Shown: piece by piece, positions 33,594 through 42,384 of the stretch
Layout of the letters: each line of letters begins with the position of its first letter
How positions within the stretch are numbered: position 1 is the first letter of the stretch
NCBI GenBank assembly: GCA_051209155.1
Contig: JBPJGB010000001.1
DNA: 64,000 nt
Source: Actomonas sp051209155
GTDB taxonomy: Bacteria; Verrucomicrobiota; Verrucomicrobiia; Opitutales; Opitutaceae
Direction: 5' to 3' (one strand)
Notes under the pieces: model-generated
Database searches by the model: none
What the model was told of the DNA's origin: nothing
Seen by the model: the letters and a program-made list of their open reading frames with translations, nothing else
Made by a program: the position numbers and the translations under genes

Positions 33594-34475
33594 ATGAAAC
33601 CCACTGCCCTGCTCCGTTCCCTTACCCTCGCATCCGTCGGCCTGTCGCTCTGGGCGACCATGGCCGTTGCCCAGGCTCCGCTCAACTTCCCGGCGCCCAG
33701 CCCGACGGCGAAGGTCTCGCAGACCGTCGGCCTCACCGACATCGACATCGTTTACTCCCGGCCCGCCCTGCGCGGCCGGCAGGCCTTTGGCAATCTGGCG
33801 CCCTGGGGCGAGGTCTGGCGCACCGGCGCCAACTCCTCGACCAAGATCACCTTTGGCGGTCCGGTCGTGTTTGGCGGCACCGAGGTTCCCGCCGGCACTT
33901 ACGCGCTCTACTCGGTGCCGGGCCAGGAGCAGTGGGAGGTCATCCTCTCGCGCAACACCGAACTCTGGGGGTCCTACGGGTATGTGGCCGATCAGGAAGC
34001 CGCCCGCGTGACCGCGAAGCCGGTTAAACTCAACACCCCCGTCGAGTCCTTCACCCTTTCGATTGACGATGTCGTCGACGACGCCGCCACGCTCAACCTC
34101 GCCTGGGAAAACGTCCGCGTGCCGGTGTCCATCGTTGCCGATACCCAAGCCGTGCTCATTCCGCAGATCGAAGCCGCGATGGCCAGCGACGCCGAGCAAA
34201 AGCCCTACTTCCAAGCCGCGATGTATCTCTACTCCAAGGGCGTGAAACTCCAGCAGGCGGCCGAGTGGATCACCAAAGCGGCCGAGGCTCAGCCCAACGC
34301 GTTTTGGCTGTCCTACCGTCAGGGTCTCGTGCTGGAGGCGGCGGGCGACAAAGCCGGTGCCCTCGCCGCCGCCGAGAAGTCTCTCGCCGTCGCCCAGACC
34401 CAGCAGGGCGAAATCAAAGAGGAATACACCCGTCTCAACGAAGCCCTCATCGCCCGCCTGAAGGCTGCGATGTAA
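33594..34475 (+). CDS. Secreted DUF2911 protein
   Basis: The ATG at 33594 gives 293 residues with a signal peptide ('LTLASVGLSLWATMAVAQ'). The DUF2911 domain covers 30-175: 'VSQTVGLTDIDIVYSRPALR', 'APWGEVWRTGANSSTKITF', 'VPAGTYALYSVPGQEQWEV' and 'WENVRVPVSI'. The remainder is helical TPR-like sequence ('AAMYLYSKGVKLQQAAEWI'). Function unknown; the family is typical of Bacteroidetes and Verrucomicrobia. Confidence 0.88.
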   Translation: MKPTALLRSLTLASVGLSLWATMAVAQAPLNFPAPSPTAKVSQTVGLTDIDIVYSRPALRGRQAFGNLAPWGEVWRTGANSSTKITFGGPVVFGGTEVPAGTYALYSVPGQEQWEVILSRNTELWGSYGYVADQEAARVTAKPVKLNTPVESFTLSIDDVVDDAATLNLAWENVRVPVSIVADTQAVLIPQIEAAMASDAEQKPYFQAAMYLYSKGVKLQQAAEWITKAAEAQPNAFWLSYRQGLVLEAAGDKAGALAAAEKSLAVAQTQQGEIKEEYTRLNEALIARLKAAM

Positions 34476-34502
34476 GCAACGGTTCCGTCCGACGTGTTTG
34501 TT

Positions 34503-34660
34503 TTTACAGAAGGCAACGAAGGAAAAGAAGGCCTTCAGCAGTTGTCCTTGCCGGCGGAAACGGAGGTCAACGGAGCTCCGTCACTGCATTGATCCCTCTG
34601 TTACCTTCGTTTCTTCCCTTCGTTGCCTCTGTGTAGAACCACCCTGCCTCTCCGCCCCCT
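34503..34660. repeat. Purine-rich inverted repeat upstream of the PIG-L gene
   Basis: The left arm (TTTTTACAGAAGGCAACGAA onward, about 34503-34533) is complementary to the right arm at about 34607-34641, which read from the other strand begins TTCTACACAGAGGCAACGAA. Each arm contains the word AACGAAGG. The centre is about 75 bp. Related elements lie at about 37174-37297 and 45604-45712. Confidence 0.65.
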
Positions 34661-34673
34661 TGATTGCCCGCCT

Positions 34674-37139
34674 GTGAAACGTCTTCCTATCGCCGCCGCC
34701 GTGTTCGGCCTCGCCTCCTCCTTGTTCCTTCACGCCGAGTTGGCGCCGCCGAGTGCCGGGTCGATTCTGCGGGAGCTGCAGCGGCTGCGCGAGACCGGCC
34801 GCGTGCTCTACGTCGCGGCCCATCCCGATGACGAGAACACACGGCTCATCGCCTACCTCGCCAATGAGCGCCACGTCGCCACCGCCTACCTGTCGCTTAC
34901 GCGCGGCGATGGCGGTCAGAACCTCATCGGTCCCGAGTTGCGTGATGCGTTGGGCGTCATCCGCACCCAGGAACTGCTCGCCGCGCGCCGGGTGGATGGC
35001 GGGCGGCAGTTCTTTTCGCGCGCCAACGACTTTGGCTATTCCAAGAGCGCCGACGAGGCGCTGACCGTCTGGGACCGCGACGAGGTGCTCGCCGACACCG
35101 TGCGGGTGATTCGGCAATTCCGACCCGATGTGATCGTGACGCGCTTCTCCCCCGACATGGGCGGCACCCACGGCCACCACACCGCCTCGGCCGTGATGGC
35201 CCGGGAGGCCTTCGCTCTGGCGGCAGACCCCGAGGCCTTCGCCGAAGAGCTGGGCCACCTGCCGCCATGGCAGCCGAAGCGCGTCGTCTGGAACGCGTGG
35301 AGCTGGGGCGGCCGGCAGTGGGAAGGCGCGCTCAAACTCGACGTGGGCGGTTATGATCCCATCCGCGGCGAATCCTACGGCGAGATCGCCGCCCGGTCCC
35401 GCTCCCAGCATAAGAGTCAGGGTTTCGGCGCGGTGGGTTCGCGCGGTGAGGCCGAGGAGCAGTTTGTCCTGCTTGTGGGTGAGCCGATGACCACCGACCT
35501 GCTGGATGGTGTATCCGACAAGTGGGCACAGGTTGACGGCGGCGCGGCCATCGCGGCGCAACTCGATGTGATCCTGCAGGATTTTGATCCGCGGGCGCCG
35601 GGCGCGATCGTGCCCGAGCTGCTCGCGGTGAAGCGTGCGCTGGCGGGCCTGCCTGACAGCGATGCGATCGTGCGCGAAAAGCGCGCGCAGCTCGATGGCA
35701 TCCTCGCCGCCGCGCTGGGGCTTTACGCCGAGGCGACCGTGGCCAGCGCGCGGGTGGTGCCGGGGGAGGAACTGGCGCTCAAGCAAACCGTGGTCCGCCG
35801 CAGCGACGCACCGGTGTCCGTGACCTGGAAGCGCATTCACTACACCGCCGATGGCGAAACCGTCGCGATCGATCGGGTGCTCAGTCCCAACCGCAACGAA
35901 ACCGTCGAGACGACGCGCACGCTGCCGGCCGACACCGCGCTGACGCACCCGTATTGGCTGGAGTTGCCCAGCACGGCCGGCATGGCGCAGGTGGCGGATC
36001 ATGATCTCATCGGCCTGCCCGAGAATGCGCCGGCCTATGAGCTCGTTTTTGAGTTTTCCGTTGATGGCGAGACGCTGCTCGTGCCCGTCGCGCCGGAACA
36101 GGTGACGCAGGACCGCGTGCGCGGTGAACTGCGCGACCACCTGCAGGTGATCGCGCCGGTCTCGGTGCAGTTTGCCACGGCCCTCGAACACTTTGCGCCG
36201 GGTGAGACGCGCGACGTCGTGGTCGAGGTCACGGCCGCGCGCGGGAACCTCGCGGGTTCGCTGGCCGTGACGGTGCCGGCGGGATGGAGCGTTACGCCGG
36301 CCGCGCGGGCATTTACCTTGGCGGAGAGTGGCGACAGCGCCGCGGCCACCTTTCGTGTCACCGCCCCGCCACGGACCGAAGCGGTGAAACTGCAGATCGC
36401 GGCGACGGTGGAAGACCGCTCCTTCAATCGCACGCCGCAGGTTGTGGCCTACGATCACATCCCGGTGCAGGTGCTGCAGCCCCCGGCCACGCTGACGGCG
36501 ATGAGCTTCGACCTGCAAACCCGCGGCGAGCGGGTGGGTTACCTGCCGGGTGCCGGCGACTCCACGGCCGAAGCACTGACCCTCATGGGCTACGACGTGC
36601 GCACGCTTACGCCGGCGGATCTGACGCCGGCCGGCCTGAGCGGCCTCGACGCGGTGGTGGTGGGTATCCGCGCTTTTAATACGATGCCGGAGTTGAAGGA
36701 CCGCTCCGGCGCGTTGTGGGACTTCGTCGCCGCGGGCGGCAACGTCATCGTGCAATACAACACCAACGGCGGCCTCGATGGGGCGGCGGTGGGACCGTAT
36801 CCGCTCTCGCTGAGCCGTGACCGCGTGACCGATGAAAACGCCGTGGTGACGCTGCTCGCCCCGGAGCATCCGGCTCTGGTCGGAACCAACCAGATTACCG
36901 CCGCCGACTTTGAGGGCTGGGTGCAGGAGCGCGGATTGTATTTTCCGAACCAATGGGACGCCGCCTACACGCCGCTGCTGAGCATGGGCGATCCGGGTGA
37001 GGAGCCCACGCAAGGCAGCCTCCTGGTGGCGCCGCACGGCGAAGGTTGGTTCGTCTACACCGGCCTGTCCTTCTTCCGCGAACTGCCCGCCGGCGTGCCC
37101 GGTGCTTATCGGCTGCTGGCGAATCTCGTATCGCTGTAG
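34674..37139 (+). CDS. Secreted PIG-L family deacetylase with C-terminal ThuA/GATase-like domain
   Basis: A GTG at 34674 gives 821 residues with a signal peptide ('LPIAAAVFGLASSLFLHAE'). Residues 42-215 are an N-acetylglucosaminyl-phosphatidylinositol-type deacetylase: 'AAHPDDENTRLIAYL' (AHPDDE at 49-54), 'LTRGDGGQN' and 'GGTHGHHTA' as the zinc-site motifs. The middle (360-610) contains beta-sandwich sequence. The C-terminal 200 residues ('GLDAVVVGIRAFNTMPEL', 'LWDFVAAGGNVIVQYN') resemble ThuA-like class I amidotransferase folds. It probably deacetylates an extracellular amino sugar. Inverted repeats flank the gene on both sides. Confidence 0.85.
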   Translation: MKRLPIAAAVFGLASSLFLHAELAPPSAGSILRELQRLRETGRVLYVAAHPDDENTRLIAYLANERHVATAYLSLTRGDGGQNLIGPELRDALGVIRTQELLAARRVDGGRQFFSRANDFGYSKSADEALTVWDRDEVLADTVRVIRQFRPDVIVTRFSPDMGGTHGHHTASAVMAREAFALAADPEAFAEELGHLPPWQPKRVVWNAWSWGGRQWEGALKLDVGGYDPIRGESYGEIAARSRSQHKSQGFGAVGSRGEAEEQFVLLVGEPMTTDLLDGVSDKWAQVDGGAAIAAQLDVILQDFDPRAPGAIVPELLAVKRALAGLPDSDAIVREKRAQLDGILAAALGLYAEATVASARVVPGEELALKQTVVRRSDAPVSVTWKRIHYTADGETVAIDRVLSPNRNETVETTRTLPADTALTHPYWLELPSTAGMAQVADHDLIGLPENAPAYELVFEFSVDGETLLVPVAPEQVTQDRVRGELRDHLQVIAPVSVQFATALEHFAPGETRDVVVEVTAARGNLAGSLAVTVPAGWSVTPAARAFTLAESGDSAAATFRVTAPPRTEAVKLQIAATVEDRSFNRTPQVVAYDHIPVQVLQPPATLTAMSFDLQTRGERVGYLPGAGDSTAEALTLMGYDVRTLTPADLTPAGLSGLDAVVVGIRAFNTMPELKDRSGALWDFVAAGGNVIVQYNTNGGLDGAAVGPYPLSLSRDRVTDENAVVTLLAPEHPALVGTNQITAADFEGWVQERGLYFPNQWDAAYTPLLSMGDPGEEPTQGSLLVAPHGEGWFVYTGLSFFRELPAGVPGAYRLLANLVSL

Positions 37140-37173
37140 GTGATGCGGGCGATCGGTGCCGTGAGGCAGGGCG

Positions 37174-37297
37174 GTTTTACACGAAGAGAACGAAGGAAAT
37201 AACCGAGAGAACAGAGCCATCAGGACGTTGATCGTTCATATCACAGGTCTTCACCGACCCTCAGCCTCTGTTTCCCTCCGTTCCCTTCTGTAAGACC
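37174..37297. repeat. Purine-rich inverted repeat downstream of the PIG-L gene
   Basis: The left arm (TTTTACACGAAGAGAACGAA at about 37175-37194, continuing GGAAA) pairs with a right arm near 37267-37295 that reads CTTACAGAAGGGAACGGAGG from the other strand. It is imperfect and resembles the element upstream of the PIG-L gene. Confidence 0.6.
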
Positions 37298-37305
37298 GGG
37301 ACCAG

Positions 37306-38172
37306 TTACGCTCGTTTGGATTGAAAAGGTATTGGTGAACACACGGCGGTTGCCACGCCGCAGAGGAAGCCTGCCACATGGGCCAGCACGTCGGTGTTGG
37401 CGTCGCCGGCGCCGTAGAGGCCGAGCACGGCAAAACCGGCGGCGGCGGGGATGAGCAGGGGCCGCCAGCGTCCGGGTTGGCCGCGGCGACGCAGCGCCCG
37501 GCCGGTGAGCAGACCGATGCCGGCAAACACCAGGGTCGAGGCCCCGAGCGAGCGATGACCCCCGGCCTGCGCCGCGATGGCGAGCAAGAGGTTGGCGAGG
37601 GTGGCGGCGCCGAGCAGTTGCGCCCAGCCGCGGCCGAGCGGCACGAGACAGAACCAGGTGCGCAGCACGAACCAGCCGGAGACGAGGTTGGACAGCAGAT
37701 GGCCGACATCGGCGTGCAGCCACAGCGCGGTGAAGGCCCGCCAGATCTCGCCGCCGCTCACGATCGCGCGCGCGTCGAGCAAGCCGCCTTCGGTGAGCGC
37801 GGGCGACACCTGCTGGCCGCGAAACACGGCCACGAGCAAGAGCGCCCACAGCAGCGGCGGAAACAGCCCTCGATGTGGATCGCTCGGGGCCGGTTCGATC
37901 GGCGCCCGCGGCGGCCAATAGGTCGACTCCCGTTCGAAGCGCGCGAGTTGTTCGCGCACGGCCGGCGCGGTCGCGGGTTCGACCAGCAGCACCTCACTGC
38001 CGGGGCGGGCGTCCTCGGCCGGATCCGGCTCCAGCCAACAGGTGACGCCCATGGCCAGCGGCACCAGACTTCGTTCGCGGGCCGCCTGGTGATGGGCATA
38101 ACGCCCGACAACGACGCGCGGATCCGGAGCCTCTGCGCTGGGCAGGTCGGAGCTGGGTTCATCAACGGACAT
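37306..38172 (-). CDS. Rhomboid-family intramembrane serine protease
   Basis: The ATG at 38172 gives 288 residues. A cytoplasmic N-terminal part of about 100 residues is followed by six or so membrane spans. The rhomboid hallmarks are present: 'TALWLHADVGHLLSN' (H153, H158, N162), the catalytic serine in 'GASTLVFAG' (S212) and the catalytic histidine in 'DVLAHVAGFLCG' (H265). The family consensus GxSG is here GAST, a tolerated variation in many bacterial members. Substrates are unknown. Confidence 0.85.
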   Translation of the reverse strand: MSVDEPSSDLPSAEAPDPRVVVGRYAHHQAARERSLVPLAMGVTCWLEPDPAEDARPGSEVLLVEPATAPAVREQLARFERESTYWPPRAPIEPAPSDPHRGLFPPLLWALLLVAVFRGQQVSPALTEGGLLDARAIVSGGEIWRAFTALWLHADVGHLLSNLVSGWFVLRTWFCLVPLGRGWAQLLGAATLANLLLAIAAQAGGHRSLGASTLVFAGIGLLTGRALRRRGQPGRWRPLLIPAAAGFAVLGLYGAGDANTDVLAHVAGFLCGVATAVCSPIPFQSKRA

Positions 38173-38244
38173 CAACGACCGGGAGTTTGAAGGAAAGGTG
38201 CTGCGAGGCGAGCGTCGCGACCCCTTGTCTTTTCCAGACACACC

Positions 38245-38775
38245 CTAGCCGACGTTCGGCGTCCACCGCACGAGCGGGGCATCGGCCTTCACGTAGAGCG
38301 GGTGGCGCGGGTGGCCGTCCTTGGTGGTGCCAACGCACCACAGATCGTATCCGGAAAGCAACTTCACCACCGTGGCGGCGCGGTCTTGAAAGGCGCCGAT
38401 CGTGCCCCAGGCGGCGACGACCTTTTCACATTTGGCGGCGGCGGCGAGCAGAGCGGCGTCGTTGCCCGGGCCGACCGGATCGGGCGCAGCCATCATCTCC
38501 TTGGGGTAGGGCGTGCGCAGGCCGAAGAGGTTGCCCATGTGAAATCCGTCCATGCCCTCGCGTCGACAAAAGCCGGCGATGCGGGTGAGGGTGGGGTCGA
38601 GTTGGCGTTCGTCGGCCGTGCTGGGATTGAGTCCGATCCACAGCAGGAAACGTTCGCCGCCGAAGAGCGGATCGAAGCGGTGGATGAGCGAATAGCGGTG
38701 AACGCGATCGGGGGAAAAGAGGCAGGCGTTGTCCAATGGGGTGCGTTCTAGCCAAGAATAGGTGCCAGTAAACAC
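38245..38775 (-). CDS. DUF1643 protein
   Basis: This 176-residue protein matches the DUF1643 pattern: 'RYSLIHRFDP', 'FLLWIGLNPSTADERQLDPT', 'GFHMGNLFGLRTPYPKEM' and 'VVAAWGTIG'. Function unknown. It is upstream of the rhomboid gene in the same direction with a gap of about 70 bp. Confidence 0.87.
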   Translation of the reverse strand: MFTGTYSWLERTPLDNACLFSPDRVHRYSLIHRFDPLFGGERFLLWIGLNPSTADERQLDPTLTRIAGFCRREGMDGFHMGNLFGLRTPYPKEMMAAPDPVGPGNDAALLAAAAKCEKVVAAWGTIGAFQDRAATVVKLLSGYDLWCVGTTKDGHPRHPLYVKADAPLVRWTPNVG

Positions 38776-38853
38776 ACATGATCTTCGTCAGGCGAAACCA
38801 GTGCGGGCAAATTAGGGATTGGACCGCGTGGCAAAACCGCGTTGGAAACAGGT

Positions 38854-39159
38854 GTGTCCACCGCCCTCAAACGAACTCTCTTTGTGTTGCTGCTCGGTCT
38901 GACCGCGGGCTTGGCGCGAGCTGAACTCTACCAGCTGATCCGGGTGGATGTGCTGACGTTTGATCGGGTGCGCGTGGAGCGCGTCGAGGTCCCGATGGAA
39001 AAGCTTACCGAAACCATCAAGGAACGAGTGAAGGGCCCGGATCGCATTCGCATCCGCATGTATCTGCCAATCGGCACCAGCAAGAAAGTGAAGAAGGACG
39101 TGATGGACCGTTGCCGGGCGGCGGGTGCCACCTCCTTTTCGTTGGTTTACAAATCCTGA
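38854..39159 (+). CDS. Small exported protein, ExbD-like C-terminal pattern
   Basis: A GTG at 38854 gives 101 residues with a signal peptide ('LFVLLLGLTAGLARAE'); a TTG at 38842 is an alternative. The mature part, 'KGPDRIRIRMYLPIGTSKK' then 'VMDRCRAAGATSFSLVYK', recalls the periplasmic end of ExbD/TolR ('VMD.CRAAG...SLVT'). The N-terminal ExbD membrane anchor is lacking. The similarity is short and the role is open. Confidence 0.6.
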   Translation: MSTALKRTLFVLLLGLTAGLARAELYQLIRVDVLTFDRVRVERVEVPMEKLTETIKERVKGPDRIRIRMYLPIGTSKKVKKDVMDRCRAAGATSFSLVYKS

Positions 39160-39321
39160 CGCGCTGAGCGATGGGAAGGCGGCCCCTCGCAATAAGGTTC
39201 CAGTCAACGGCAACGTGAGAGTGCGCCTCCGTGCGGTGGAGGGCCGGTTGACCGCGCGGGCGTCGCGCGCTAGCAGGGGAGCTGTTTGTTTTCTCCCAGC
39301 CTTTCGCTCCCTCCCTGCGTC

Positions 39322-41265
39322 ATGAAGTCCTTTGTTTCCGCTTTCCTGTTTTCGGCCGGCACCTTGTTGAGTTCACCCTCGTCGCTGGCGCAGTCCGCGA
39401 CGCCATGGTCTGATTTCGGTCTCACCTTCCAGCCCGACACCACGCTGGAGGCCACGAGCCTCGACGGCTGGCACGCGCTCGGCGAAGCCACCTGGCAGGC
39501 GTCCGACGGTGCGCTCATGGCGCGGGTCGATTCCGGCGAGGAGGGCTGTCTCATCTGGCACGAGAGTCTGCAGGACATCGGCCTGCGGGCGGAGTTCAAG
39601 GTGCTGGGTCAGGCGCAGGCCGGGTTGGTGTTGCGGATGGAGGCGCAGCCGGACGGTGGTTTTCGGGGCGTGCTGCTGATGCTGGGCGATGGCGCCAACG
39701 GCGCCCAGGCCTACGAGGCGACCTTCGATGCCGATGGCCGCGTCACCCAACGCGCGGAGCTGCGGCCTGCCGGCGGCATCATGTATCGCATGGCGCCGCC
39801 GCCCGATACCCAGCAGCGCCGCTTTAACTTCAAACGCCCGGAGCCGCCCGCCGACCTGCCCGTGGTCGCGCCCGACACGAGTTTTCGCCCTGGCGCCTGG
39901 AACCAGATTGAAACCTTTCTCGAGACCAACGTCATCCGCAGTTTTCTCAACAATGGCCGTGAGATCGGCGGCGCCATCGACGGCGACCATGCGCTCACCG
40001 GCTACGGTCCGATCGCGCTCTACGTGAGCGGGCCCGGCGAGGTGCGTTATCGGGATCTCGCGCTCAAGGACGTCGGTATCCGTCACACCCCTACAGAGCA
40101 GACGTCGGCGCGTTTTGAGGTGCAACGCGTGAGTGAGTTCTACTACTCGTGGGGCGCGGCCGCGGATGATTTCAACCGCGACGGTCACGTCGATCTCGTG
40201 GCGGGGCCCTACATTTACTACGGCCCCGATTTCACTCACTTTCGTGAGATCACCGTCGCGGTGGCGAAGGGGCCATCGCAGGAGTTCACCGCCTTCAATC
40301 ATCAGTTTACCCACGACGTGAACGGCGACGGTTGGCCGGATGTCATCAGCGGTTGGACCAACCCGGCGGTCTTCCTCAACCCCCAGGGTCAGTCGCGCCG
40401 CTGGGAGACCTACCACCCGATCCCGCGCACGCAGAGCGAGACCACGCTTTTCGAAGACCTCGACGGTGACGGCGAACCCGAGCTCATCTATGCGTCCGGC
40501 GGTCAGTTCCGCTACGCCAAACCCGATGCCTCGGAGGCCTGGACAGAGGTCAATATCTCCGAAGTCGGCTACGCCATGTCGCACGGCATCGGTCTCGGTG
40601 ACCTCAACGGCGACGGTCGCCTCGACGTGGTGGGCGCGACCGGTTGGTGGGAGCAGCCGGCGACCCTCGATCCGGCGCGGACGTGGCCCTATCACCCGGT
40701 CGCCTTCGGCCGTTACGGTCAGCGTGCCCCGGCGATCGGCGGCGCCAACATGGGCGTGTTCGACGCCAACGGCGATGGCCTCGCCGACGTCGTCACCAGC
40801 CTCAATGCGCACGGCTTCGGCTTCGCCTGGTATGAACAAAAACGTGACGCCGACGGCGCGATCAGCTTCGTGCGCCACATGATCAACGACGACTATTCCC
40901 GTCCGTCCGCCGATGGCGTGACCTTCTCCCAGGCGCACGCCGCGACCTTTGCGGACATTGATGGCGATGGCGTGACTGACACCATCATCGGCAAGCGCGC
41001 CTTCACCCACCTCGACAACCTCTACGATCCCGACGCCTACGGTCCGCCGGTCTTGTATTGGTATCGCACCGTGCGCGACCCGGATGCCCCCGGCGGCGCG
41101 CGCCTCGTGCCGGAGTTGATCCACAACCGTTCGGGCGTCGGCTCGCAGATCGAAGCCCGCGACCTCAACGGCGACGGCCGCATCGACCTCTTCACCTCCA
41201 ACAACCGCGGCACCTTCATCTTCTGGAACCGCGGCACCTTCATCTTCTGGAACCGCGGCGAGTAA
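39322..41265 (+). CDS. Secreted FG-GAP/VCBS protein with N-terminal lectin-like domain
   Basis: The ATG at 39322 gives 647 residues with a signal peptide ('FVSAFLFSAGTLLSSPSSLA'). Residues 35-250 resemble the DUF1080/LamG sugar-binding sandwich. Residues 260-630 contain seven calcium motifs: 'DFNRDGHVD', 'DVNGDGWPD', 'DLDGDGEPE', 'DLNGDGRLD', 'DANGDGLAD', 'DIDGDGVTD', 'DLNGDGRID', consistent with a seven-bladed propeller. The last codons hold an exact 24-bp tandem duplication giving GTFIFWNR twice. A diverged partial copy of its 3' end lies at 45353-45577. Confidence 0.88.
   Translation: MKSFVSAFLFSAGTLLSSPSSLAQSATPWSDFGLTFQPDTTLEATSLDGWHALGEATWQASDGALMARVDSGEEGCLIWHESLQDIGLRAEFKVLGQAQAGLVLRMEAQPDGGFRGVLLMLGDGANGAQAYEATFDADGRVTQRAELRPAGGIMYRMAPPPDTQQRRFNFKRPEPPADLPVVAPDTSFRPGAWNQIETFLETNVIRSFLNNGREIGGAIDGDHALTGYGPIALYVSGPGEVRYRDLALKDVGIRHTPTEQTSARFEVQRVSEFYYSWGAAADDFNRDGHVDLVAGPYIYYGPDFTHFREITVAVAKGPSQEFTAFNHQFTHDVNGDGWPDVISGWTNPAVFLNPQGQSRRWETYHPIPRTQSETTLFEDLDGDGEPELIYASGGQFRYAKPDASEAWTEVNISEVGYAMSHGIGLGDLNGDGRLDVVGATGWWEQPATLDPARTWPYHPVAFGRYGQRAPAIGGANMGVFDANGDGLADVVTSLNAHGFGFAWYEQKRDADGAISFVRHMINDDYSRPSADGVTFSQAHAATFADIDGDGVTDTIIGKRAFTHLDNLYDPDAYGPPVLYWYRTVRDPDAPGGARLVPELIHNRSGVGSQIEARDLNGDGRIDLFTSNNRGTFIFWNRGTFIFWNRGE
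41203..41250 (+). repeat. Exact 24-bp tandem duplication at the FG-GAP gene end
   Basis: Two identical 24-bp units (41203-41226 and 41227-41250, each starting AACCGCGGCACC) precede a partial third unit and the stop. The partial copy at 45353-45577 has only one unit, so the duplication is recent or specific to this gene. Confidence 0.95.
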
Positions 41266-41729
41266 GCGCCGGAGGTGGAGGCTGCTGGCGCGCCCCGAGT
41301 GGGTGGCGCATTTCAAGCTAAACCCGACCGAGGGGCTGTTGCTGTCGTCCGGTCTTCGGGGAGACCTTAAACTTGTATTGAGTGGATATCGTCCGGTTCT
41401 TGTATACATAGAAACTACCTTAAAATAGGTAAGATATAATACCTTATATTTATTTTACCATGGGGGCATCACCTCATTTAATTTTGTTTTAAGAAAAATC
41501 TATTGACCCGTAATCCGTTGCGGCGGCACGATGGATATGCACAATAAATATTGCGGCAGCCCCACCCGCCCCGTGCTGATCTGGCCTTCAGCGCATAACA
41601 CCTGAGCATCTGCTCGTTGCTATGACTGTAGTTCCACCTTTACAACCATTCTCACTGTCGGCCGGAATCGTGGCTGGCTCTTCCTACGAGACAAATAGGA
41701 TTGATAATAAAGCTAGGTTTGAGGGGCCG
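41266..41729. other. AT-rich region upstream of the exported-protein cassette
   Basis: After the FG-GAP stop the base composition falls sharply; 41380-41520 is dominated by A and T (for example TAAGATATAATACCTTATAT), and this continues in part to the first gene. It must contain the cassette promoter; TTGACC at about 41512 is a possible -35. Open frames to 41729 lack support. Confidence 0.55.
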
Positions 41730-42383
41730 GTGCGGTGGGACGGGTTTAGATTGATCGGATTCGTGTTTTGTATTTTCCTGGCAGTAGTCAGTCGTGTCTC
41801 CGCCAATCTTGACGTGACGGGGCCGTATTTGGTGTTGGGCCAAAACGGGGGATTCGCTGAAATTGAATGGGAATTTGAGGTTGCAAATCGCACCAACGTC
41901 GCAGCGCGCCTCCTCTCTCTGGAACCGTCATGCCACTGTGTGGGCAGCACGTTCGAGCCAGTGACGATTGAGCCCGGTCAGTCTCTTCGACTTCGACTAT
42001 ACCCCAAGTTTGCCGATCGACCAATTCCACCGACTCTATCCTCCACGCTGACTTGGCATTCAGCAGAAAATGAACTGAGCGCCGTGCTACGCGACGAGGC
42101 GCATGTCCAGCTGCGAGCGGAAACTCTGGTGTGGTCGGCCGAGGCCTATCATGATCGCGAGGCGAGGACCGCATTTATTGCCCGATGCAATAAAGCGGAG
42201 CATATAAGGGCCTCCTCGGCAGCTGATGCGATCTTTGACGTGGTCCTACTTGTCGGAGAAACGGGGCAGGGGGAACGCGTGGAGGTCCGGCCGACGGGAA
42301 CTGCGGAAGCTGGCCTAACGGAGGTTATTCGCATCCACGGTGCCGACGGGCATAGCCACTATTTTATAATGAAAGTTTTCTGA
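41730..42383 (+). CDS. Exported protein with DUF1573-like domain (cassette gene 1)
   Basis: A GTG at 41730 has GAGGGG three bases upstream and gives a clean signal peptide ('FRLIGFVFCIFLAVVSRVSA'), 217 residues; an ATG at 41622 would put a long tail before that segment. The mature part, 'EIEWEFEVANRTNVAARLLS', then 'PSCHCVGSTFEPVTIEPGQS', fits the DUF1573 Ig-like pattern (a CxC turn followed by I-x-PG). The rest is unassigned. The second gene begins 1 bp after its stop, so the two are coupled. Confidence 0.7.
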   Translation: MRWDGFRLIGFVFCIFLAVVSRVSANLDVTGPYLVLGQNGGFAEIEWEFEVANRTNVAARLLSLEPSCHCVGSTFEPVTIEPGQSLRLRLYPKFADRPIPPTLSSTLTWHSAENELSAVLRDEAHVQLRAETLVWSAEAYHDREARTAFIARCNKAEHIRASSAADAIFDVVLLVGETGQGERVEVRPTGTAEAGLTEVIRIHGADGHSHYFIMKVF

Positions 42384-42384
42384 T

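Noticed and set aside
34581..37220. An 879-residue open frame antisense to the PIG-L gene
   Set aside because: Same reason: the sense strand has a signal peptide and the AHPDDE motif; the antisense product is Arg/His-rich with no motif.
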